From the IMG/VR virus record IMGVR_UViG_3300017717_000004, positions 1-60,901 of that record: DNA of 60,901 nt; one strand, 5' to 3'. The stretch's first letter is position 1; each line of letters opens with the position of its first letter. Made by a program: the position numbers and the translations under genes. Origin of the DNA: a virus. This document shows positions 1-9,145 of this stretch, piece after piece. Below the pieces are notes generated by a model. The model worked only from the letters and a program-made list of their open reading frames with translations, was not told the origin of the DNA and ran no database searches.

Positions 1-123
1 AAAAAAAGTTTAACTGGAGGTTTTGCAGAAAGAAGGTCTAAATAGCTTATATACAACAACAACTACACATGTTGATAAAAAAGACCTAGAGAAACAAAAC
101 AAATCTAAGTCTTTTAAATATGG
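1..123. repeat. Terminal direct repeat, left copy
   Basis: Bases 1-123 are identical to bases 60779-60901. The repeat begins inside the small terminase gene and runs into the large terminase gene, an unlikely natural terminus, so an assembly overlap of a circular or circularly permuted genome is the simplest reading. A true short terminal repeat remains possible. Confidence 0.95.
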
Positions 124-2269
124 CTATGATGATAAAAGAAACATTGTTGTAATATCAAAAAACGGAACCGTTGGTGATATAATTCATGTAAACGGTATTT
201 TTATAGGCTTACCTAAAGAGCCAAAAAACATATACTCTAGAAATAATTTAAAAAAGGAACAGTACTGGGAGGCAAAAGAGTATCCTAAAGCATTAAAACC
301 ACTTCAAACTATATTTCAATGGAATGAAATGAATAAAGAATATAAGGAAAAATGGGTTCCTTATATAGAAGAAGAGTTTGATAGAAGAGAAAATGGCTTT
401 TGGTTTAAGAATAATGGGGTACCCACATATATTACAGGCACACATTACATGTATCTTCAATGGACAAAAATTGATGTAGGCAAGCCAGATTTCAGAGAAT
501 CAAATAGGTTATTTTTTATATATTGGGAAGCGTGTAAGGCTGACATCAGGTGTTACGGAATGTGTTATTTAAAAAACAGACGTTCTGGTTTTTCATTTAT
601 GTCTTCTGCAGAAATAGTTAATCAAGCAACAATAAGGTCTGACTCAAGATTTGGTATTCTGTCTAAGACGGGTGCAGATGCTAAAAAAATGTTTACAGAC
701 AAAGTTGTTCCTATATCTGTAAATTATCCCTTTTTCTTCAAACCCATACAGGATGGTATGGATAGACCTAAATCCGAACTTGCATATAGGGTTCCAGCAT
801 CAAAACTAACAAGGAAATCTATATCAAACACAAGCACTATAAGTGATTTACAGGGATTAGATACAACTATTGATTGGAAAAACACAGGAGATAATAGTTA
901 TGATGGGGAAAAATTAGCCCTACTGGTGCATGATGAAAGCGGTAAGTGGGATAAGCCTGATAATATACTTAATAATTGGAGGGTAACAAAAACATGTTTG
1001 AGATTAGGTAGAAGGATTATAGGTAAATGTATGATGGGCTCTACCTCAAACGCACTCGACAAAGGAGGTGAAAACTTTAAAAAACTATATTACGACTCAG
1101 ACCCTAATACAAGAAATTCAAATGGACAGACCAAAAGCGGTATGTACAATTTATTTATTCCTATGGAGTGGAATATGGAGGGGTTTATTGATAAGTATGG
1201 TTTTCCTGTATTCGAAACCCCTAACAAGCCTTTATTAAGTAATTATGGAGATTATATAACACAAGGAGCTATTGATTATTGGCAAAATGAAGTAGATAGT
1301 TTAAAGCAGGACCCAGATGCCTTGAATGAATTTTATAGACAATTCCCAAGAACAGAATCTCATGCATTTAGGGATGAGTCTAAAAATACATTATTCAATC
1401 TCACTAGAATATATGAACAAATAGATTATAACGACTCATTTGCTATAAAATCAACAGTCACAAGAGGTAATTTTCATTGGAAAGCAGGAGTGAGAGATAG
1501 TGAAGTTATTTTTTCACCTGAAAACAAAGGTAGATTCTTTTTATCTTGGATTCCCTCTAAAGATTTAATAAATAATGTTATAGAGAAAAACGGAAAAAAA
1601 TATCCAGGCAACAAACATATAGGTTCATTTGGTGGTGACTCTTATGATATATCAGGTGTTGTAGGTGGTGGTGGTTCAAAAGGCTCTGTTCATGGAATGA
1701 CTAAGTTTCATATGGAAGACGCTCCTACAAACATGTTTTTTTTAGAATATATTTCAAGACCTCAAACAGCTGAAATATTTTATGAAGACGTTCTTATGGC
1801 TTTGCATTTTTATGGCATGCCAATCCTTTTGGAAAACAACAAGCCAAGAATTTTGTATTATTTAAAAGAAAGAGGCTATAGGGCTTTCTCAATAAATAGA
1901 CCAGATAAACATAGAAATATTTTGTCAAAATCAGAAAAAGAACTTGGCGGGATACCTTCATCAAGCGCTGTGATTTCTGTTCATGCAGAGAACATTGAAA
2001 GTTACATAGAATCACATGTTGGAGTTTTAAAAGATGAAGCAAGCGCTGACTTTGGAAGTTGTGGTAATATGTTTTTTAACAGAACTTTGTTGGATTGGGC
2101 TAACTACGATATCACTAATAGAACTAGGTTTGATGCAACGGTGAGCTCAGGCTTTGCTATAATGGCAAATCAATCAACTAAAAATAAAGGTGAAGAAAAA
2201 CGTAATCAAATAAATCTTAACTTTGCGAAATACAGTAACAAAGGTTTTGTTAGTGAAATTATTAAATAA
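23..2269 (+). CDS. terL: Terminase large subunit (ATPase-nuclease packaging motor)
   Basis: The protein (748 aa) powers DNA translocation into the prohead and cuts concatemers. A degenerate P-loop-like stretch KNRRSGFS lies near residues 184-191, a Walker B strand LALLVHDE near 298-305, and a coupling-type motif GSTSNA near 339. The C-terminal RNase H-like nuclease is suggested by GGDSYD near 537-542, an acidic ENN near 604 and Asp residues around 692-704. The start is a TTG that overlaps the end of the preceding small terminase gene (seen in the copy at 60801). An in-frame stop lies just upstream and the first in-frame ATG is about 100 codons further on, so TTG is the best start; GGAGG precedes it by only 2 nt. 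Family assignment rests on motif order and on the portal gene that follows. Confidence 0.93.
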   Translation: MQKEGLNSLYTTTTTHVDKKDLEKQNKSKSFKYGYDDKRNIVVISKNGTVGDIIHVNGIFIGLPKEPKNIYSRNNLKKEQYWEAKEYPKALKPLQTIFQWNEMNKEYKEKWVPYIEEEFDRRENGFWFKNNGVPTYITGTHYMYLQWTKIDVGKPDFRESNRLFFIYWEACKADIRCYGMCYLKNRRSGFSFMSSAEIVNQATIRSDSRFGILSKTGADAKKMFTDKVVPISVNYPFFFKPIQDGMDRPKSELAYRVPASKLTRKSISNTSTISDLQGLDTTIDWKNTGDNSYDGEKLALLVHDESGKWDKPDNILNNWRVTKTCLRLGRRIIGKCMMGSTSNALDKGGENFKKLYYDSDPNTRNSNGQTKSGMYNLFIPMEWNMEGFIDKYGFPVFETPNKPLLSNYGDYITQGAIDYWQNEVDSLKQDPDALNEFYRQFPRTESHAFRDESKNTLFNLTRIYEQIDYNDSFAIKSTVTRGNFHWKAGVRDSEVIFSPENKGRFFLSWIPSKDLINNVIEKNGKKYPGNKHIGSFGGDSYDISGVVGGGGSKGSVHGMTKFHMEDAPTNMFFLEYISRPQTAEIFYEDVLMALHFYGMPILLENNKPRILYYLKERGYRAFSINRPDKHRNILSKSEKELGGIPSSSAVISVHAENIESYIESHVGVLKDEASADFGSCGNMFFNRTLLDWANYDITNRTRFDATVSSGFAIMANQSTKNKGEEKRNQINLNFAKYSNKGFVSEIIK

Positions 2270-2271
2270 AT

Positions 2272-4851
2272 ATGATAAATAAGCCGAAATTCAGTTCAGG
2301 TGGCGGTTTCCCTAATCAATTTGCTCCAGACCAAGAAAAAGATTCATACGAGTATGGGTTGAGAGTTGGTCAAGCTATTGAGTCAGAATGGTTTTCCAGA
2401 GATTATGGTGGAAGCAGATATGGAGAACTACGCTCTGAATACCTAAAAAGAAGACTTTACGCAAGAGGAGAGCAACCAGTAGAAAAGTATAAAAATGAAT
2501 TAGCTATAAATGGTGACTTGTCTTATCTTAATTTAGATTGGACTCCTGTACCTATCATACCTAAGTTTGTTGATGTTGTTGTAAACGGCATATCAAATAG
2601 GTTGCTTGATGTAAAAGTAGAAGCTATAGACTCAATTTCCTCTATGGAAAGAGAAACTTTTAAGCAAGATGTTATAGCTGACATGGTTGCTAGACCAATA
2701 CTTAAAGAAATCAAGGATACAACTGGTGTTGATGCTTTCAATTATCCAGAAGAACAACTACCAGAAAATTCTGAGGAGTTGGATTTATATATGCAACTAA
2801 AATACAAACAAGGTGTTGAGGTTGCAGAAGAAGCTGCTATAAAATCTGTATTTGAACTCAACAACTATGATGAAATAAAAAGAAGAATTGATGAGGATAA
2901 TGTTGTTTTAGGTATATCGGCTGTAAAGCATTGTTTTGATGTACACAACGGAGTCAGAGTGGAGTATGTAGACCCAGTTAATTTTGTCTACTCTCCTACA
3001 GATGACCCTAACTTCAATAATTGTTATTATTATGGTGAAGTAAAATCAGTACATGTTACTGAAATAAAAAAAATTAATCCTGGACTTACACAAGAAGAAA
3101 TTGAAGAAATATCTAAAATGGCAAGTAGGTTTAACGGATACAGAAGTACTCAAAACCTAACAACACAAAGCGGCTTAGACAAGTCAAATGTTTCTTTGCT
3201 TTATTTTTGTTACAAAACAGACAAAGAAGTTACTTACAAAATAAAAGACAACGATAACGGTGGTCAAAAAGCAATAAAAAAAGACTCTCAGTTTAACCCA
3301 TCAGAAGAACAACAAGAAAGATTTAAAAAAGTTTCTAGAAGAATCGATGTTTGGTATGAGGGAGTTTTAGTTTTAGGTACAAATACTCTGCTTAAGTGGA
3401 ATGTAATGAACAATATGGTTAGACCTAAGTCTGCATTTCAAAGAACAATTCCCCCATACATCGTGTCAGCTATAAAGCTATCAAAAGGAAATATTGATTC
3501 TCTAGTTAAAAGAATGATACCTTTTGCCGACCAAATACAATTAACGCATTTAAAACTACAACAAGTAGTTGCTAAAATGATACCAGACGGGGTTTTTATA
3601 GATGCCGATGGTTTAAATAGTGTTGATTTAGGAAATGGAGCTTCTTATAACCCATCGGAAGCGCTATCAATGTACTTTCAGACAGGTAGTGTTATAGGTA
3701 GAAGTTATACTGAGGATGGAGATTTTAATAATGCAAGAGTTCCAATACAAGAACTTACAAGTAGTGGCTCAAATGCTAAAATAGCAAGTCTTATTAATAT
3801 GTATAATTACCAATTAAACATGATAAGAGCCGTTACTGGTATAAATGAAGCAAGAGATGGAAGTAGTCCAGACTCAAGAGCTTTAGTTGGTATTCAAAAA
3901 ATGGCTGCTTTAAACAGTAATACAGCCACAAGACATGTTGTTTTATCTGGAATACAAATTACAAAAAGACTTGCAGAAGCTATGTCTTATAGAATATCAG
4001 ACATACTTCAATATTCTGATTTTTCTGATGATTTTGCGAAAATGATTGGTAAGAATAATTTTGAAATTATTGCAGATATTCAGATGCTACATTTACACGA
4101 TTTTGGTATTTATATAGAAATAGAGCCAGATGAAGAAGAAAAGCAACAACTTGAACAAAACATACAGCAATCTATTTCAGCTGGATTAATAGGTCTTGAA
4201 GATGCTATTGATATTAGAACTATTAAGGACTTGACATTAGCAAACTCTCTTTTGAAACTAAGAAAAATCAAAAAAGAAACTGCAGATTTAGATAAGCAAC
4301 AAAAAGTAGCAGAAATACAATCTCAAGCAAATGCAAAATCTGCACAAGCAGCTTCTCAAGCTAGAATGCAAGAAGAACAATTTAAACTTCAATCTGAACA
4401 ACAAATGGCCCAAATGAAGGCTGAGTTAGATTTACAAAAAATGCAGGCTAAACTTCAAGTTGAAGCAGAGCTTTTAAAAATAAAGCATGGGTTCGATATG
4501 GAATTAAAGAGGCTTGAATCGGATGTCATAAAAAATAGAGAAGAATTCAAAGAAGATAGAAAAGACAAAAGAACCGAAAAACAAGCCACTCAACAAAGTA
4601 GGATGATAAAACAAAGAAAAGAAAATCTTCCTGCTACGGATTTTGAAGAAAAAGAAAATAAAAATATGGTTTCAAACCTACAATCATTAGGTGGGAATAT
4701 GCCACAAATAAGCGGTATAGCACCTCAACCTCCTTTTCCAGTTCGCCAAGAGCAACAAGCTTCTATTATGAGTCAACAAGAAATGCCTCAAGAACAAGCA
4801 GCGCCTTCTCCTGAACAAATCATGAGTATGCTGGGGCAAGGTGGTCAATAA
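2272..4851 (+). CDS. Portal protein
   Basis: 859-residue protein directly after terL (2-nt gap), the usual place for the portal ring at the capsid vertex through which DNA is packaged and ejected. The middle is a typical mixed alpha/beta portal body, with a helical stretch around residues 540-590 (SRALVGIQKMAALNS). Residues about 660-800 form a long Gln/Lys/Glu-rich predicted coiled coil, and the C-terminus is Pro/Gln-rich. The length suits large podovirus portals such as those of crAss-like phages. The assignment is from gene order and protein character, not from a catalytic motif. Confidence 0.85.
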   Translation: MINKPKFSSGGGFPNQFAPDQEKDSYEYGLRVGQAIESEWFSRDYGGSRYGELRSEYLKRRLYARGEQPVEKYKNELAINGDLSYLNLDWTPVPIIPKFVDVVVNGISNRLLDVKVEAIDSISSMERETFKQDVIADMVARPILKEIKDTTGVDAFNYPEEQLPENSEELDLYMQLKYKQGVEVAEEAAIKSVFELNNYDEIKRRIDEDNVVLGISAVKHCFDVHNGVRVEYVDPVNFVYSPTDDPNFNNCYYYGEVKSVHVTEIKKINPGLTQEEIEEISKMASRFNGYRSTQNLTTQSGLDKSNVSLLYFCYKTDKEVTYKIKDNDNGGQKAIKKDSQFNPSEEQQERFKKVSRRIDVWYEGVLVLGTNTLLKWNVMNNMVRPKSAFQRTIPPYIVSAIKLSKGNIDSLVKRMIPFADQIQLTHLKLQQVVAKMIPDGVFIDADGLNSVDLGNGASYNPSEALSMYFQTGSVIGRSYTEDGDFNNARVPIQELTSSGSNAKIASLINMYNYQLNMIRAVTGINEARDGSSPDSRALVGIQKMAALNSNTATRHVVLSGIQITKRLAEAMSYRISDILQYSDFSDDFAKMIGKNNFEIIADIQMLHLHDFGIYIEIEPDEEEKQQLEQNIQQSISAGLIGLEDAIDIRTIKDLTLANSLLKLRKIKKETADLDKQQKVAEIQSQANAKSAQAASQARMQEEQFKLQSEQQMAQMKAELDLQKMQAKLQVEAELLKIKHGFDMELKRLESDVIKNREEFKEDRKDKRTEKQATQQSRMIKQRKENLPATDFEEKENKNMVSNLQSLGGNMPQISGIAPQPPFPVRQEQQASIMSQQEMPQEQAAPSPEQIMSMLGQGGQ

Positions 4852-4870
4852 AATGTATAGGTTTTTTACT

Positions 4871-4878
4871 TAATTTTG
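4871..4878 (+). promoter_or_regulatory. Bacteroidetes-type -7 box upstream of the scaffold gene
   Basis: TAATTTTG matches TAnnTTTG, the -7 element of Bacteroidetes sigma factors, 26 nt before the ATG at 4905 and in the only gap between portal and capsid genes. No clear -33 element was seen. Confidence 0.45.
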
Positions 4879-4904
4879 CATTATAAATTTAAATTTAATT
4901 AATT

Positions 4905-6056
4905 ATGAATCAAGAAAATCAAGAAGTTGATTACAAAGTCGACTTATCAAAACCACCTGTTGAAAAAACAGAAGAGGTAAAAGAAGAAAAAGACAATACT
5001 CAGGAAGAGGTTGTTGAAGAAAATAAAGATATTGAATCCAATGATGCTATAGAAGAAAAGGCAGACGAGGTTTCAGGGAAAGAAGCTGAAGTAGTTGAAG
5101 AAGTTGAAGAGCAACCAGAGGTTTCTATCTCAAAAGAAGATGTAATTGCTGAATTCTTAACTAATAAATATAGTTTAGGGATTGAGGAATTAGATAACGT
5201 TCTTTCAAATAAAGAAAAAAAAGCTCAAGATTTACCTGAAGAGGTAGAGAAGTATTTGCAATATAAATCAGAAACCAAAAGAGGGTTGAAGGATTTTGTA
5301 AAAGCAAATGAAGATTTCTCTGAATATGAGGAGTCGACTATACTTAGAGAATATTATAAGCAATCTAATCCAGAATTAGACGACACTGATATAGCTTATC
5401 TTATAGAAGAAAAGTTTGCCGTTGAAGAAGGAATAGATACGCAAAAAGATATTAAAAGAAAAAATCTTGAGCGAAAACAAGAGCTTTATAAAGCAAAAGA
5501 GTTTTTTAAGCAAACGCAGGAAAAATACAAAGCCCCGCTTGAGTCAAGTTTGGAGGATTTACCTGAAAATGTAAAAGAAGCTGTTGAGTTTTATAATAAA
5601 TACAACGACGATACGCAAAAAGAGCAAGAGACGCAACTTAAACAAAGAGAAGTCTTTCAAAAGAAAACGTCTGAAGTTTTTTCTGATAAGTTCGAAGGTT
5701 TTGAATTTAATATTGGAGAAAAAACATTTAGTTATAAGCCTAAAGATTTAAATAAAGTTGCTAAAAATCAATCAGATTTAACCAACTTTATTAATAAGTT
5801 TTTAGATGATAACGGCTATATAAAGGACGCTAAGAAGTATCATACAGCTTTGAATATGGCTATGAACCCAGAGGCATATGCTAAGTTCTTTTATGAACAA
5901 GGTAAATCTGATGCGGTAAATGAAGTAGTTAAAGATGGTAAAAATATTGATATGAATGTGCGTTCTAATGTTGATTCGTCAAAACCTGGAACTAAATTTA
6001 GAGTCTTACAGGATTCTGGTAATTTTGGTTCTGGACTGAAAATTAGAAAAAAATAA
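4905..6056 (+). CDS. Candidate scaffolding protein
   Basis: 383 residues. The first ~100 residues are very rich in Glu, Lys and Val and look disordered. The remainder is predominantly helical and charged, ending in a basic tail (LKIRKK). Sitting between portal and major capsid genes, and being acidic, helical and without a catalytic motif, it fits an internal scaffold that guides capsid assembly and is then removed. No protease motif is visible. It could also be another head-internal protein. Confidence 0.65.
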   Translation: MNQENQEVDYKVDLSKPPVEKTEEVKEEKDNTQEEVVEENKDIESNDAIEEKADEVSGKEAEVVEEVEEQPEVSISKEDVIAEFLTNKYSLGIEELDNVLSNKEKKAQDLPEEVEKYLQYKSETKRGLKDFVKANEDFSEYEESTILREYYKQSNPELDDTDIAYLIEEKFAVEEGIDTQKDIKRKNLERKQELYKAKEFFKQTQEKYKAPLESSLEDLPENVKEAVEFYNKYNDDTQKEQETQLKQREVFQKKTSEVFSDKFEGFEFNIGEKTFSYKPKDLNKVAKNQSDLTNFINKFLDDNGYIKDAKKYHTALNMAMNPEAYAKFFYEQGKSDAVNEVVKDGKNIDMNVRSNVDSSKPGTKFRVLQDSGNFGSGLKIRKK

Positions 6057-6077
6057 TAAACGCTAAAAAAAAACAAA

Positions 6078-7472
6078 ATGGCACAATCAATTAATTTCCA
6101 AGGAAGCGCAGGCGCTCAAATCAGTGGCAGCACTTCCTTAACTCCTGCACCAGGAAAGGCTTTGCAAAACAGCAACTACCTTTCTAATGCAGATTACACA
6201 TTTGCACAGCAATACTTGCCAGACTTATATGAGCAAGAGTTTGAGCGTTACGGAAATCGTTCTGTAGCTTCTTTCTTGCGTATGGTAGGTGCTGAAATTC
6301 CTTCTTCTTCTGATTTAATCAAATGGAGCGAGCAAGGAAGATTACACATACAAGACTCTGGTACTATTAACGGCGCTGGCGACATCGACGGATTAACTGC
6401 TCACAGTCTTCGTGTAAACCAAACAATTATCATCTCTAAAACTGGAAGTCAAGCTAAAGCTTTAATTACAGCTGTAGCTGCTGACAGTATTACAGTAAAA
6501 ACATATGCATCTTTAGACTTAGTAAACCAGGCTGGTACTGATGGAAATGGTCCTTTTGATGACAATGATGCTGTAACTATCTTTGTATTTGGTTCTGAAT
6601 TTAAAAAAGGAACTAGTGGAATGGATGGTTCTTTAGAAGCTGATTTTGAAGCTAAAGAGAACAACCCAATTATCATCAAAGATAAGTATGAGGTATCAGG
6701 TTCTGAAATGGCACATGTTGGATGGGTTGAAGTAACTACTGAAGGCGGAGCTTCTGGATACTTATGGTATTTAAAATCAGAAAGTGAAACTAGACTAAGA
6801 TTTGAGGATTACCTTGAAACTTCAATGATTGAAGGTGAGCCTGCTGCGTCTGGTTCTGGAGCTGCAACAGCTGGTTACAAAGGTACAAAAGGTCTTTTCT
6901 ACGAAGTAGAAAATGGCGGAAACGTATCAACTGGAACTATCTCAGACAGAGAAGATTTAGAAGATATCGCTAAGGTTCTTGATAAAGAAGGAGCTATTCA
7001 AGAGAACGTTATGTTCGTGAATAGAGCTACATCTTTTGACGTAGACAAAGTATTAGCTGCACAAAACAATTCTGGAGCATCAACTGCTTCTTACGGATTG
7101 TTTGACAACGACGAAGATATGGCCTTGAACCTTGGGTTCTCTGGTTTCCGTATCGGATATGACTTTTACAAGTCTGACTGGAAATACTTAAATGATGCTA
7201 CTACTCGTGGTAACATTGGAGGAATTGACGGTATCGTTGTACCTGCTGGTTCTGTTACAGTTTATGACCAAGTTCTTGGAGAGAACGCTAAGAGACCTTT
7301 CTTACATGTAAGATATAGAGTTTCTCCTACTGAAGACAGAAAATACAAGTCTTGGGTAGTTGGTTCTGCTGGAGGAGCTGCAACAAGCGGTGACGACAAA
7401 ATGGAAGTTCACTTCTTATCAGAGCGTGCTCTGTGTACGATGGGAGCTAACAACTTCTTATTAATGAAGTAA
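6078..7472 (+). CDS. Major capsid protein
   Basis: 464 residues in the expected position after portal and scaffold. The N-terminus is Gly/Ser/Ala/Gln-rich, followed by a helical stretch (PDLYEQEFERYGNRS) and long beta-rich regions, as in HK97-fold capsid proteins. Codon use is visibly more C/G-rich at third positions than in neighbouring genes (many aac, ttc, gac codons), typical of a very highly expressed phage gene. A strong terminator follows directly. The fold is inferred; HK97-family structure prediction would be the test. Confidence 0.88.
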   Translation: MAQSINFQGSAGAQISGSTSLTPAPGKALQNSNYLSNADYTFAQQYLPDLYEQEFERYGNRSVASFLRMVGAEIPSSSDLIKWSEQGRLHIQDSGTINGAGDIDGLTAHSLRVNQTIIISKTGSQAKALITAVAADSITVKTYASLDLVNQAGTDGNGPFDDNDAVTIFVFGSEFKKGTSGMDGSLEADFEAKENNPIIIKDKYEVSGSEMAHVGWVEVTTEGGASGYLWYLKSESETRLRFEDYLETSMIEGEPAASGSGAATAGYKGTKGLFYEVENGGNVSTGTISDREDLEDIAKVLDKEGAIQENVMFVNRATSFDVDKVLAAQNNSGASTASYGLFDNDEDMALNLGFSGFRIGYDFYKSDWKYLNDATTRGNIGGIDGIVVPAGSVTVYDQVLGENAKRPFLHVRYRVSPTEDRKYKSWVVGSAGGAATSGDDKMEVHFLSERALCTMGANNFLLMK

Positions 7473-7480
7473 TAATAAAT

Positions 7481-7510
7481 GGGGAGGGGTTTTCTCCTCC
7501 CCTTTTTTTT
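7481..7510 (+). terminator. Intrinsic terminator after the capsid gene
   Basis: GGGGAGG (7481-7487) pairs with CCTCCCC (7496-7502), followed by eight T residues. This is a textbook rho-independent terminator 8 nt after the capsid stop codon. Confidence 0.92.
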
Positions 7511-7533
7511 AATTTAATCTAATACATAATATA

Positions 7534-8310
7534 ATGGCAACAAAAACTGCAAAAAATGCGTTTGGATATAACTCTATACTACCAAACTTAGAACAAAAAG
7601 AAAGAGTATTTATTTTAAAAGGAAATAAATCACCAATACGGCTTATGATAGCTGTAAAACACACTTCAAGAAAACCTTTAACATATTTTGACGGAAACCT
7701 AAATAGAGCACTAAGGTATGCTACAAACCAACTTAGTCCATTCCAGGACGAGCAAGACGGTGTAGCTACTATGGAGCCTATTGTTTTTGAAAATGGAACT
7801 TTAATTGTTCCTGATTTCAATGTTAATCTTCAAAAGTTTTTATTCATTCACCCCGAATATAATAAAACTTTTTTTGAATTAGACAAGGAGGCAAATGCGT
7901 CAAAAGAAGTTGAGGAAATGTATACAACATTAGACTCTCAAATAGCTGCTAAAAATTTAGATATAAATGACTTAGAAGCAATAGCTAGAGTTTGCTTATC
8001 ATCATCAGCTTCAAATCTAACATCATCAGAATTGAGAAGAGATATGATATTGTATGCAAAGAAAAACCCTACTGAATTCATGAGTTTAGTTAATGATGAG
8101 AATCTTAAACTAAGAAATATAGCTGCAAAAGCTGTTGAAATGGGTATTCTTCACATTAAATCAGACAACAGAACAGTTGTTTGGAATAAAGATAGAAAAA
8201 AGAAAGTAATTATGGCTCCATTTGGAGAAAACGTATATAGTGCTTTAGGTATGTATTTTAAGACAGACGAAGGACTTGATGTTTTACAAAAGATTACTAA
8301 CAGTCTATAA
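7534..8310 (+). CDS. Virion-module protein of unknown function
   Basis: 258 residues, between two strong terminators, so it forms its own short transcription segment after the capsid gene. The N-terminal half is beta-rich, the C-terminal half helical (around ELRRDMILYAKKNPTEFMSL). No catalytic motif or membrane segment was seen. The position suggests a head-associated or head-completion protein, but I do not recognise the family. Confidence 0.75.
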   Translation: MATKTAKNAFGYNSILPNLEQKERVFILKGNKSPIRLMIAVKHTSRKPLTYFDGNLNRALRYATNQLSPFQDEQDGVATMEPIVFENGTLIVPDFNVNLQKFLFIHPEYNKTFFELDKEANASKEVEEMYTTLDSQIAAKNLDINDLEAIARVCLSSSASNLTSSELRRDMILYAKKNPTEFMSLVNDENLKLRNIAAKAVEMGILHIKSDNRTVVWNKDRKKKVIMAPFGENVYSALGMYFKTDEGLDVLQKITNSL

Positions 8311-8337
8311 TTAGATTGTATGCATCGTGAAGGGAGA

Positions 8338-8365
8338 GAGGTTGCAAATTGCGACCTCTTTTTTT
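8338..8365 (+). terminator. Intrinsic terminator
   Basis: GAGGTTGC (8338-8345) pairs with GCGACCTC (8351-8358, one G-U pair) around a 5-nt loop, followed by seven T residues. It ends the transcript of the gene at 7534. Confidence 0.9.
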
Positions 8366-8374
8366 GTACTTTTG
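8342..8374 (+). promoter_or_regulatory. Bacteroidetes-type promoter embedded in the terminator
   Basis: TACTTTTG (8367-8374) fits the TAnnTTTG -7 box and lies 16 nt before the ATG at 8390. A TTG at 8342-8344, inside the terminator stem, is 22 nt upstream and could act as the -33 element. Termination and re-initiation are thus packed together. Confidence 0.55.
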
Positions 8375-8389
8375 TAAAAAATATATCCT

Positions 8390-9037
8390 ATGATTAATAG
8401 TGTAAGGAATACTGTTATGTTTTTGCTAAATAAAGATAACAGAGGATATGTATCTCCTTCAGAGTTTGATTTTTTTGCAAAACAAGCACAGCTTGAAATA
8501 TTTGAATCTTATTTTACAGAGTATTCAAAGGCTGTTTTTATGCAAAACAATAGAAGAAAAGCAGCAAACTACGGGGATACAGTTCAGCACATACAAAACA
8601 AAATTGATAAGTTTTATTCAAACGCAAACTTAGCATATCGTGATGTGGGACTTGCGAGTCCAAGCGTTGGTGAAGAGCAAGATTATTTTGACTTACCAAC
8701 TGATTTATATAAATTAATTAACATCACTTATCAAGGTGGTTTTGGTTCTAGCACAACTATGGGTGGCGGCGCTGTAGTTCAACCTGTTAGACCACACAAG
8801 TTTGATATGATTGTGAACAGCAATATTACTCAGCCGACCGTTACATATCCAATCTATGTTCGTAGTGCTAATACCATATATGTAAGACCTTTGTCGATAC
8901 AATCTAATATTCAGGCAAACTATATTCGAAGACCAGTCGACCCACACTGGGGTTATAACACTATTAACTCGGACCCTGTTTACAATGCAGATAGCTCAAC
9001 AAATTTTGAAATATCAGGAGAAGATGAAACAGAATGA
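8390..9037 (+). CDS. Candidate head-tail connector protein, ending at an in-frame TGA
   Basis: 215 residues to the first stop. The family is not recognised with certainty, but the place before the muzzle-like gene suggests a ring or adaptor protein of the head-tail connector. The N-terminal part is helical and charged; the rest is beta-rich. The reading frame does not end naturally: after the TGA at 9035-9037 the same frame stays open for 34 more codons to a TAA at 9142, and that extension looks like protein. The full product would be about 250 residues. Either a point mutation (for instance TTA to TGA) or readthrough would explain this. Confidence 0.7.
   Translation: MINSVRNTVMFLLNKDNRGYVSPSEFDFFAKQAQLEIFESYFTEYSKAVFMQNNRRKAANYGDTVQHIQNKIDKFYSNANLAYRDVGLASPSVGEEQDYFDLPTDLYKLINITYQGGFGSSTTMGGGAVVQPVRPHKFDMIVNSNITQPTVTYPIYVRSANTIYVRPLSIQSNIQANYIRRPVDPHWGYNTINSDPVYNADSSTNFEISGEDETE
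8808..8818 (+). repeat. TGATTGTGAAC motif copy
   Basis: Lies inside the gene at 8390, where it encodes MIVN. One of 11 exact TGATTGTGAA copies seen on the + strand (8808, 18899, 21968, 25940, 30053, 32142, 36980, 38349, 39252, 42042, 60070). Confidence 0.9.
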
Positions 9038-9142
9038 GTTGTGAAAATTTGCAAATATGCAGGATTAAGTATTAGAGAGGCTGATGTTGTACAAGTAACA
9101 GCGCAGCAAGAGCAAGTAGAATTTACAAAAGAAAACTCATAA
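9038..9142 (+). other. In-frame extension beyond the TGA of the preceding gene
   Basis: Directly after TGA the same frame encodes VVKICKYAGLSIREADV and onward to ENS with a TAA at 9140-9142. The segment reads like a conserved phage C-terminal helix pair rather than random sequence. The next gene starts 3 nt after this TAA, the spacing typical of this operon, whereas the TGA leaves a 108-nt gap. That supports 9142 as the ancestral gene end. Confidence 0.65.
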
Positions 9143-9145
9143 AGC

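Noticed and set aside
8390-9142. TGA recoding of the whole genome
   Set aside because: TGA terminates several genes in tight ATGA or TTGA overlaps, for example at 52522 and 53347, so only this gene is affected.
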